NCBI GenBank assembly: GCA_024636835.1
Contig: JAGXGH010000065.1
Location: 1-34,336, forward strand
Source of the DNA: Verrucomicrobiales bacterium
GTDB lineage: Bacteria; Verrucomicrobiota; Verrucomicrobiia; Verrucomicrobiales; SLCJ01
Length of the DNA stretch: 34,336 nt
Direction of reading: 5' to 3'
Positions 25,426 through 32,101 of this stretch are shown one piece after another. Position 1 is the stretch's first letter. Every line of letters begins with the position of its first letter. Made by a program: the position numbers and the translations under genes. The notes beneath the pieces are model-generated. The model was given only the letters and a program-made list of their open reading frames with translations. It was not told the origin of the DNA and did not search any database.

Positions 25426-25440
25426 AACCAGTGCCATTCG
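25426..25440. repeat. Isolated sequence resembling the MITE end
   Basis: AAACCAGTGCCATTCG differs only slightly from the right end of the 10491-10615 MITE (AAAACAGTGCCATTCG). No partner end or target duplication was found nearby. It may be a remnant or chance. Confidence 0.35.
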
Positions 25441-25460
25441 CACCCGTGTGATGTCCAGTT

Positions 25461-26357
25461 CTACGGACGATAACGCTCCAGCAACTTGATGGTCGCCTTG
25501 ACCCCCTCAACCGGTGACATCTCCTCACCCTCGTATTCCACCGCAATGATCTGATCATATTCGACGTCATTGAGACTTCTGATCAGACGGAAATAACTGA
25601 GGCTTTTTTCATTCCCCTCTTCATCAAAGTTCCAGCTTTTGGCGGAAACCGAATCCGCATACGGCATCATTGCAACCGTGCCACAATACGGGTCGCTCAG
25701 TTTGCCGAAATCAGGCATCAAGCGGCAGGCTGGATGGTCCATCTGCCTGGCAAGAGCCGCAAGAAAATGACCGTCTCTTGCCCATTGCGATGCGCCGGGT
25801 TCGATCACCAACTTCACACCCTTTTCCTTGGCGTAATCTGCCAGTGGTGTCAGAGCTTCAATCGATTTATTGATGGCATCCTTGCGCTTACCCTCAGGAG
25901 CCTTCAAGAAGACACGGACAAATTTTGAACCCAGAATGTCGGCGTGATCCACATACCGGCGTTGCTCATCTCCACCCGTCTTACGCTCCTCGGCCGTTTC
26001 GCCCTCGGCATTCACCGCACCAGCCATCACGAGAAAAATATTCGTCCCAGCCTTGTCAGCGCGAGCTTTCAGTTCTTTGTAAAATTCAGGATCGTTTCTC
26101 TTGTCCTCGGGAAACCCACCGTCCCAAATATCGATCTCCGTGACCCCAAACGTTTTCTTGGCAAAGTCCGGGTAGTCCAGCGGCTTTAAACTGCCATCTT
26201 TAAACAAATTCCGCAGCGAATACATCGATAATCCAATGGTGTAACTGTCCTGCTGTTTCTCCTCCGCCGCCATCACTGGAGCTGCTGATCCTGTGATCAT
26301 TGCCCCAATCAAGAGGCCGGCGAAGAGCTGTCGGATTGGTGTTTTGAAATTCATCAT
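25461..26357 (-). CDS. Secreted sugar phosphate isomerase/epimerase-like TIM-barrel protein
   Basis: 298 residues. A signal peptide (RQLFAGLLIGAMITGSAAPVMAAEE) precedes a xylose-isomerase/AP-endonuclease-2-like barrel: YTIGLSMYSLRNLF, GVTEIDIWDGGFP, FVRVFLKAPEG, VKLVIEPGAS, CRLMPDFGKLSDP and IIAVEYEGEE. The Glu/Asp/Glu residues at strand ends (IEP, MPDFG, VEYEG) are where the family binds divalent metal. Secreted copies are common in Planctomycetes and Verrucomicrobia; the substrate is unknown. The start could be either of two adjacent ATGs (26357 or 26354). It is convergent with the sulfatase/DUF3863 pair. Confidence 0.85.
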   Translation of the reverse strand: MMNFKTPIRQLFAGLLIGAMITGSAAPVMAAEEKQQDSYTIGLSMYSLRNLFKDGSLKPLDYPDFAKKTFGVTEIDIWDGGFPEDKRNDPEFYKELKARADKAGTNIFLVMAGAVNAEGETAEERKTGGDEQRRYVDHADILGSKFVRVFLKAPEGKRKDAINKSIEALTPLADYAKEKGVKLVIEPGASQWARDGHFLAALARQMDHPACRLMPDFGKLSDPYCGTVAMMPYADSVSAKSWNFDEEGNEKSLSYFRLIRSLNDVEYDQIIAVEYEGEEMSPVEGVKATIKLLERYRP

Positions 26358-26470
26358 CTTGTAATCGGTGAATACATCGAACGACAAAAATCTCCCATAC
26401 AAAGAATCGCCCCGCAATGACCTATTTTGAACAAAACACGAGCAGTATCCCTTCAAAGCCACCCACCCGA

Positions 26471-26535
26471 TCGCGTGGGGCGCAGCCCTTTACGCGACCG
26501 CCACAGCAAAAAGTGGCCGTGGCTTCCAGCCGCGG
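26471..26535. repeat. TCGCGT...ACGCGA hairpin (copy A4) and an adjacent TCC-loop hairpin
   Basis: 26471-26497 has outer arms TCGCGT/ACGCGA and inner arms GGGC/GCCC around GCA. In copies A1-A3 the inner arms are CGGC/GCCG, so the pair has changed together. 26517-26535 is CCGTGGCT-TCC-AGCCGCGG, a stem with one G-T pair and the same TCC loop as the GGTGGCA hairpin. The stretch 26536-26657 shows nothing recognisable. Confidence 0.75.
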
Positions 26536-26657
26536 AGCCAAGCTTAAAAACAAATTCCACAACATCAGAGAAAACAACAAAGACCCCTGAAATTCCATCT
26601 CACGCGGAACGAGTGACTCCCACGTCACCCATAAATTTCCTGCATTCCCACAGAAAC

Positions 26658-26998
26658 TTACCATGAAGAACATGAAGGGAGTGATGCTTGGATTGTGCTC
26701 ATTTTTACACAAGAAGAGCTGGAAGGACAAGAAGCGTAGATCGGGGAACCGACACTCTGTCGGTTCAGTAGGGTTTTGCTATACCCTAGATCGGTCGCAT
26801 TCCAGTTATCACACCACACTCGATGGACAGAGTGTCCTTCCTCCGTGCAGAGAACGCCAAGCACCAGCCTGGCACGGCGGCTGCCGCCAATCACCTCGGC
26901 ACAGCCTGCGCCCATTCCCTTCCTACCTGCTACTTGTTACATCCTACTTAGCCACCTCCTCGCAGCCGCACAAAATCACGGACGCTTGAAAAGCGTCC
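26658..26998. repeat. REPIN-like element, copy B1 (intron-free), with flanking heptamers
   Basis: A segment starting near 26658 (ACCATGAAGAACATGAAGG) is homologous to 28061 onward. It contains hairpin 1, ACCGACA-CTC-TGTCGGT (26748-26764), and hairpin 2, GGACA-GAG-TGTCC (26825-26837), whose core is the reverse complement of hairpin 1. A third, imperfect hairpin, GCCAAGC...GCCTGGC, is at 26856-26873. Four period-7 units follow (26923-26950, first CTACCTG, the complement of CAGGTAG), then the perfect hairpin GGACGCTT-GAA-AAGCGTCC (26980-26998). No gene is seen. Confidence 0.85.
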
Positions 26999-27055
26999 CT
27001 CCCGAGTCAATCTCGTAGTGAACATCCGCGTTTCCAAGCTTGCTATGACTGGCTG

Positions 27056-27910
27056 GTGGGAGATTCTTGTCGCGTGCCAAGTTCGTTAACCGTTGATGAT
27101 TACGTGTTTTCGCCTGAGAGTGAACTCTGGCGAGTAAACCGGTATGCGAGCGGTTTGTTGTTCGGTCCGGCGGCAGTGTTGTTGCAAGTGGCCCATCCAC
27201 GAGTTGCCCAAGGGGTGGCGGATCACAGTGATTTCCAGAAAGATGCGCTGGGACGCTTGCGAAGAACCCTCACAACGGTGAACCGTATCGCCTTTGGAAC
27301 CTTGGCCGAGGCTGAGGAGATGCGTGCTAGGTTGGATGCCGTGCACGGCCAAGTGCGGGGGAAAACTTCAGCGGGGATGGCTGGACCACAGGGATATTCA
27401 GCCTTTGAGCCTGATTTGTTGATGTGGGTGTTGGCGACCTTGATCGACGCCTCGATCAAGGGATATGAATTAGTATGGGAGCCTCTGGGTCAAGAGCGAA
27501 GGGAGCGCTTATACCACGATTTCCGTCGCTTCGGAACTTACTTCGGCCTGGATGAAAAGGTAGGCCCGGGGAGTTACAGAGAATTCGTCGATTACTACGA
27601 TGAGATGTTATCGGGTGACCTATTGGGAAGCCATCCGCTTTGTGCGGAGGTAGCGGCGGCTGTGGTTTGGCCGCAGGATCCATTACGGGACAGAGCACTC
27701 GGCAAGATGGTCGATTTTCTACCCATCGAAACACTGCCGGAGCAAATCCGAGAGCGTCTCGGCTTAGAATCGACGGGCTGGAGCCGAATTCGCATGAGCC
27801 TACTGAGACGAGTGGCCCCGATCGGCTTTCGAATTTTACCGAAACGCATAAGCTATTATCCGGAATCGTATCGGGCAGAGAAGAGTTTGAGAGCAAACCA
27901 CACAATATGA
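27056..27910 (+). CDS. MpaB/rubber oxygenase-like (DUF2236) protein
   Basis: 284 residues. Family features: ELWRVNRYASGLLFGPAAVLLQVAHPRVAQGVADHSDF, LGRLRRTLTTVNRIAFGT, KTSAGMAGPQGYSAFEPDLLMWVLATLIDASIKGYE. The His residues in QVAHP and ADHSDF are where latex-clearing-type oxygenases bind heme, and members act on isoprenoid or unknown substrates. There is no signal peptide. The GTG at 27056 is the longest start; a GTG at 27074 has a GGGAG 11 bases upstream and may be the true one. The gene stands alone between two copies of the same repeat (B1 and B2), which suggests mobility or duplication at this site. Confidence 0.85.
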   Translation: MGDSCRVPSSLTVDDYVFSPESELWRVNRYASGLLFGPAAVLLQVAHPRVAQGVADHSDFQKDALGRLRRTLTTVNRIAFGTLAEAEEMRARLDAVHGQVRGKTSAGMAGPQGYSAFEPDLLMWVLATLIDASIKGYELVWEPLGQERRERLYHDFRRFGTYFGLDEKVGPGSYREFVDYYDEMLSGDLLGSHPLCAEVAAAVVWPQDPLRDRALGKMVDFLPIETLPEQIRERLGLESTGWSRIRMSLLRRVAPIGFRILPKRISYYPESYRAEKSLRANHTI

Positions 27911-27977
27911 ATCAAACACCGGAGCTATTTAGGCGCTTTCCCAATCCGGGAGGGATGACTTTACTTCAAGCCCCCCA

Positions 27978-28035
27978 TCGCGTTCGGCAAAGCCTTTATA
28001 CGCGCTCATCGCGTGGGGCGCAGCCCTTTACGCGA
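27978..28035. repeat. Two tandem TCGCGT...ACGCG(A) hairpins (copies A5 and A6)
   Basis: A5 (27978-28004) has inner arms GGC/GCC around AAA. A6 (28009-28035) has inner GGGC/GCCC around GCA and is identical in its hairpin to A4. The two are in direct orientation, four bases apart. Confidence 0.8.
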
Positions 28036-28060
28036 CCGCCAACTCCTCAGCATACATCTT

Positions 28061-28250
28061 TACCATGTAGAACATGAAGGCAGTGAAGCTTGGGTTGTGC
28101 TGTTTTTTCAGCCGCAAAAAGGCACAAAAAGCGCAAAAAATGATTCGAATCAGCATTGCCCAACTACTACCGCTTGCGACCAATGCCTATAGCCCAATGA
28201 CCAATGCCTTCTCTTACCAGAAGGGCTGGAAGGACGCGAAGAGTTGATCG
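28061..28250. repeat. Left part of REPIN-like element copy B2, with a heptamer run
   Basis: It is homologous to 26658-26743 but carries about 110 extra bases, including four period-7 units at 28180-28207 (CCAATGC, CTATAGC, then CCAATGA and CCAATGC). Its last 26 bases (28225-28250) match the intron-free copy (26718-26743) at 22 of 26 positions and end at the intron 3' junction. Confidence 0.75.
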
Positions 28251-28252
28251 AT

Positions 28253-28294
28253 AGAGGTAGGGATGACGCATTGGATTGCGCCACCCCTCCCTCC
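28253..28294 (-). ncRNA. Group II intron domain VI with branch-point adenosine
   Basis: On the minus strand an 18-position stem pairs 28277-28294 with 28253-28270 around a 6-nt loop. All positions pair (including G-U) except one A facing a G. That A, opposite T28258, is followed by exactly seven intron bases (CCTCTAT). This is the standard spacing of the lariat branch A. Confidence 0.85.
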
Positions 28295-28327
28295 GAACCG
28301 TGCGTGCGGATCTCCCGCACACGGCTC
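28295..28327 (-). ncRNA. Group II intron domain V (catalytic hairpin)
   Basis: 33 nt on the minus strand. The lower stem GAGCCGTG pairs with CACGGTTC over 8 bp. It includes the catalytic AGC triad, a CG two-nucleotide bulge, and an upper stem TGCGG...CCGCA capped by GAGAT. Typical domain V is 34 nt with a GNRA tetraloop. One base is missing here from the tip, leaving either a 5-nt loop or a G-U-closed triloop, which may weaken tertiary docking. Confidence 0.88.
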
Positions 28328-29011
28328 TCCAGTCATGGCTTTGCCGACTCGATTCTTGCGAACCTTACATCGGATGGCGGCATGAGCTTATCCACGCAAT
28401 CACAGGAGTATCCCGTAGCGCTCATGTGCCCCGTCACATCACAACATAGTTTACCCGTCTTGAGGCGCTTTTGGCCGAACCGTTTTAGCTCAATGAGCAA
28501 TCTTGGTTCCTTTCCAGACAAGACTGGTTCCAGTTGATGATTCCACTTCCTGCCGCCCTTCGCTCCATCGGTGATTAACCGACTTCGTTCCGCGTGTCCG
28601 GTCTTTCCGGCTTGGTTTTCCACGCGGCTTGCTTGCACTACTATGGCGGCTCTGACTTCTGTCGGGCGCACCTCACAGCGCGGCCTGATCCCGACAGATC
28701 TCCCGTCTTCACTATCGCTCTCTTTCCCTGACATACTGTCACCAACCACCCCGGTATGCACCCGCTGTCCTTCCGTGTTTACGGACAGGGATTGATGTGC
28801 TTGCGCACTCCAGACTTCGCCATTTTCTCGCAGGCTCGTCGCGGCTACCGAAGCCGAAGCGTGTTCATTTGTCATTACGGTCTATCAGGTTGTTTTCGTT
28901 GCTTCCCACCCCACCTCACGGTGACGCAGTTACTTCTACTTCTCGCCAGCACATCGGATGCCAGCGGCTTGGGTCTCTCACCCAAGAAGAGTGCGACGCT
29001 TGACGGCGCAC

Positions 29012-29205
29012 GGGAACCGACACTCCTGTCGGGTCGGTGCGGTTTCACAACGCCCTAACCCGCTCGCATTCCTGTTGTCACACCTCACTGGATGGACAGG
29101 AGTGTCCATCCTTCCGTGCTGGGAACGCCAAGCACTAGCTTGGCACGGACTGCGCCGTCACATCCACCCTCTATACCCTATACTTTCTACCTTCTACCTT
29201 CTACT
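29012..29205. repeat. Right part of REPIN-like element copy B2, with heptamers
   Basis: Hairpin 1 is CCGACA-CTCC-TGTCGG (29017-29032). Hairpin 2 is GGACA-GGAG-TGTCC (29094-29107), the reverse complement of the first core including the loop. Hairpin 3, GCCAAGC-ACTA-GCTTGGC (29127-29144), is perfect. Five period-7 units (29171-29205, for example TTCTACC twice) follow up to the next gene end. Confidence 0.85.
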
Positions 29206-29219
29206 CCAAAAGCCTGCTA

Positions 29220-31991
29220 CTAAGGTTGCTGCAAGACCTCTAAAATCACAAAGATCCGCTCTGGCACAGTGCCGGAAATGTTGGCCGTCACACCAACCGT
29301 GCCACCCGAGGGGCTACCCTGAATAAAATTCACGGTGGTGCCATTTACCATATCACCGCCATTGTGGAAGGTGGCCAGGTTAGTAGACCACTTGTAGCTG
29401 GCAGTGATATCATCCGCTGGCGTATCACTAAGAGGATGACTGAAGGTGAAGGTGCTACCTGAGAGTTGACCAACGATGATCCCCTGACTGAAGACTCCGG
29501 GATTGGTGCCAAAGTAATTCTCCAGACCATTTTTATGACCATCGTCGTCCGGATCGTCATCGAAACCCGTCTCGCCACCCAAACCGGTGAATCCTGCAAT
29601 CCAGGACGGGTAGTCCGTGGTAACTGGAGCAGAGGTGACTACGATGCCGCTGAAGCGACCGTTGAATTCACCCATCGTCCATGTGAGCGAGGACTCTCCC
29701 GTGCCATTCACGAAATCGATCCGCGCCATGTAATGTTCGTTATTGTTGGCCGAATCACCGTTGTGAAAATCCGCGATGACCTCAGAACCCATGGTGGCAG
29801 TCATACCGACTGGTAAATCGCGGTAAGCACCGTAGATGATATAGACGCTGCCAGAAGCCATGCCGGTAATGTCAATGCTGCCTGACGCACCTGAGATGTC
29901 GTTGATCATTGCTGAGTAATTCGGAGTGGTGTCAAACGCGTTTCCGTTGGGAGCAGTCGTTGTCCAAATGTTGGCAGAGCTTCGACTGTTCATAGCGGCA
30001 TCCGACGTGGTGAGGTCGCTGATGATACTATCATTAGCGGCAGCACCAGTTCCTGTATCTGATTCAAGGGTGTTAGGTGCATTGCTGACAGCATTCCAGA
30101 AACGGTAAGCGACAACGGGGTTGTTGAAGGTGGTATCATTGACGATTGTAGGACCCGCCACTCCGTCAACTTGGTTGGCAGATCCTTGGTAGCCTAGGTA
30201 GCTAGCCTCGACCGAAAGATTAAATTGACCGGAGCTTTGGCCGGTGCCGGCAGGCGAGTTGTCAGATTCCAGCATGATCGTTTCACCGATCTCCAAGGTG
30301 CTTACACCAGTGGGGGTCAATGTGGTGGCCGATGCCGATGGTGTGGAATTTGCCGTTTCATTCAGGTTAGATGACTTGTCCCGCGCCTTGACCACATAGG
30401 AATAGCTGGTCGAGGGTGAGAGCCCGCTGTCGGTGTAGGTCTGACTGTCCTGCCAGCCGCTGTCATTGCCGCCGCCTGAGGTGCAGGTGAAGTAGTATTC
30501 CACGCCGCTCGAATCGCTGGCGAGGTTCGCCGTCATGGTGATCTGACTGGTGGAAATGGCTGCTGGCGGCGATGCCCAGGTCATCGGATCCGGAGTCGGG
30601 GCGGTCATATCAGGTGTATCGGTAGTCGCCGATTCGGAAGCGGAATCTCCGGTCTCATTGTTGTTGGAAGACATGTCCCTCGCCTTGACGGTGTAGGTAT
30701 AGCTGGTCGATGGGTCCAGACCGGTATCGTTGTAAGTAGGACTAGCTTGCCAGCCGCTGTCGTGAGTGCCGTCAATGATCGTGGTATTCGTGAAGTAATA
30801 CTGCACACCGCTGTCGTCGGTCGCCAGATTGGCGGTCATGACGATCTCGGTATCGCTCACTGCCGCAGGAGGTGATGACCAAGACATGGGATTGGGAGTG
30901 GGAGCCGTCTCATCAGGTGGTCCCACCAGTTCAGCCCCGATCACATCGTTGTAGCTGGCGGCGAAGCGGATTTCATCAAGCAACACACGGTCACCACGAC
31001 GGAAGGTCAAGGTGTCGTAGCCGGTCTGGTCAACCGTGGTGGTCAGCGTTGAAATAGGCGAGGCTGGCTGAACCAGATCGGTGCCGGGAGTGAACAACTC
31101 AATGGTGTCAGGAGCACCAGGTGTCGCGCCCCAGGTGATCTTGCCGACGATCAAACCATGAGTCCCAACCTCATACTGAGGACTGCTGTTCGCAGCAAGA
31201 GTCGCCCCGCCGCTGTCCGCAGGGAAAGTGGCAGCCTTTGGAATGCCTGCGTTAAGATAAATGCCAACGCCAGTCCCTCCATGAATGAAAAAGTCAGTGT
31301 AACCACTCCCGAATGGGCCGTCGGACAAGGCGACAGCAAGCCTCGAGTTTGACCGGTTGCCTTCCGTGTCAACGCCCGCGAGCATACTGAACCATAGAGT
31401 CGCGCCATCGTCCAAAAGACCATTGTCGGCCAAGGCCGATGCACGAATCGACCGAGTCCCGCCAAAGCGATTCTGGCCGGCAGTGAAATCCGATAATTTG
31501 GCACCACCCACCGGCAGATCGCCGTAGGTCAGGCCGCCTGCGGTGACTAAGGCGGTTGAATGTGCATTCCAGGAACCATCGAGTCCGACTTCCGAATCAC
31601 TCGACTTCAGGTTCAGCCCGCCGGCGGCGTAATCAAACGGCTCATAGACGAGCGCGTTACCCGAAGGAGGGCCGTCCAGATTGATCTCAATGGTGGCCGG
31701 AGTTGCATTGCCGGTGGTCGGAACCACAGTGTAGACCACGGATCCGGAGGACGGTGCTGATGTGTCACTGTAGCTTGTTGTTCCACCGGGCAAGCTCGCA
31801 GCGATGACAACTCCATCCCGTTTAAGCTCGATACCCGAATAGGTCATCTTGTTCTCCCAGGTCAGATCGACTCCGGTCGGCACGCGGTAGGCCTTCATGT
31901 TTGCGATGCTACCATCAAAAGTGACCGTCAGCGGATCGCATGGATCTCCTGGCATGGTGAAGTTAATTTGATACTCGTAGACACCCGGCAA
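29220..31991 (-). CDS. C-terminal part of a secreted multidomain esterase/FnIII protein (frameshifted)
   Basis: 923 codons open from 31991, where only a TTG is available. The frame is in fact open further upstream and reads FnIII-like sequence (ATGESGGILLTWQNGLETPT) up to the G8 tract at 32153. Regions: FnIII-like segments to residue ~105; a LamG/concanavalin-like region ~115-355 (VYEPFDY... RRGDRVLLDEIRFA); two similar FnIII repeats (~361-459 and ~463-560); a beta-rich region; a calcium-binding type-3 repeat-like segment (DDDPDDDGHKNGLENYFG, ~810); and a beta-rich tail ending LEVLQQP, as in many secreted planctomycete/verrucomicrobial proteins. There is no PEP-CTERM. It is almost certainly one gene with the SASA esterase upstream. 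Confidence 0.8.
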   Translation of the reverse strand: MPGVYEYQINFTMPGDPCDPLTVTFDGSIANMKAYRVPTGVDLTWENKMTYSGIELKRDGVVIAASLPGGTTSYSDTSAPSSGSVVYTVVPTTGNATPATIEINLDGPPSGNALVYEPFDYAAGGLNLKSSDSEVGLDGSWNAHSTALVTAGGLTYGDLPVGGAKLSDFTAGQNRFGGTRSIRASALADNGLLDDGATLWFSMLAGVDTEGNRSNSRLAVALSDGPFGSGYTDFFIHGGTGVGIYLNAGIPKAATFPADSGGATLAANSSPQYEVGTHGLIVGKITWGATPGAPDTIELFTPGTDLVQPASPISTLTTTVDQTGYDTLTFRRGDRVLLDEIRFAASYNDVIGAELVGPPDETAPTPNPMSWSSPPAAVSDTEIVMTANLATDDSGVQYYFTNTTIIDGTHDSGWQASPTYNDTGLDPSTSYTYTVKARDMSSNNNETGDSASESATTDTPDMTAPTPDPMTWASPPAAISTSQITMTANLASDSSGVEYYFTCTSGGGNDSGWQDSQTYTDSGLSPSTSYSYVVKARDKSSNLNETANSTPSASATTLTPTGVSTLEIGETIMLESDNSPAGTGQSSGQFNLSVEASYLGYQGSANQVDGVAGPTIVNDTTFNNPVVAYRFWNAVSNAPNTLESDTGTGAAANDSIISDLTTSDAAMNSRSSANIWTTTAPNGNAFDTTPNYSAMINDISGASGSIDITGMASGSVYIIYGAYRDLPVGMTATMGSEVIADFHNGDSANNNEHYMARIDFVNGTGESSLTWTMGEFNGRFSGIVVTSAPVTTDYPSWIAGFTGLGGETGFDDDPDDDGHKNGLENYFGTNPGVFSQGIIVGQLSGSTFTFSHPLSDTPADDITASYKWSTNLATFHNGGDMVNGTTVNFIQGSPSGGTVGVTANISGTVPERIFVILEVLQQP
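30312..30911 (-). repeat. Tandem FnIII-domain repeat within the large secreted protein
   Basis: Two consecutive ~300-bp units encode TAPTPNPMSWSSPPAAVSD... and TAPTPDPMTWASPPAAIST..., each ending with a Y-x-V-K-A-R-D strand (YTYTVKARD, YSYVVKARD). They are recent internal duplications compared with the more diverged FnIII-like segments near the N-terminal end. Confidence 0.8.
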
Positions 31992-32101
31992 TGCAGTTGT
32001 GTCAAGGAAGGTGGAAGGATCAACCGGCGCAGCAGCTGCGAGAACGTCTGTATCTCGTATGATCTCAACGCTCGTCGGGGTTTCGAGGCCGTTCTGCCAG
32101 G

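Larger units (their letters stand above)
28251..29011 (-). mobile_element. ORF-less group II intron, about 761 nt
   Basis: On the minus strand it begins GTGCGCC, matching the group II 5' consensus GUGYG, and ends CCTCTAT with a 3' terminal AY. Domains V and VI are recognisable (separate entries). Comparison with the intron-free repeat copy gives exact ends: ...GATCG|GGGAACC... at 26743/26744 becomes ...GATCG|intron|GGGAACC... here. The 5' exon is a hairpin (CCGACA-GGAG-TGTCGG) followed by TTCCC, the placement typical of class C introns, which enter behind terminator-like stems. A GGGAA at 28724-28728 (minus) could pair with TTCCC as EBS1. No reverse transcriptase/maturase ORF remains, so it would need one in trans, or it is a relic. 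Class assignment is uncertain: 761 nt is long for an ORF-less class C ribozyme. Confidence 0.85.

Noticed and set aside
27056..27910. The oxygenase gene as cargo of a composite transposon
   Set aside because: No transposase, terminal inverted repeats or target duplication was found around the B1-B2 interval; only direct repeats are seen.
28333..28875. 180-codon minus-strand ORF
   Set aside because: It lies wholly within the group II intron RNA, does not resemble an intron reverse transcriptase, and its stop falls just before domain V. It is treated as ribozyme sequence read as protein.
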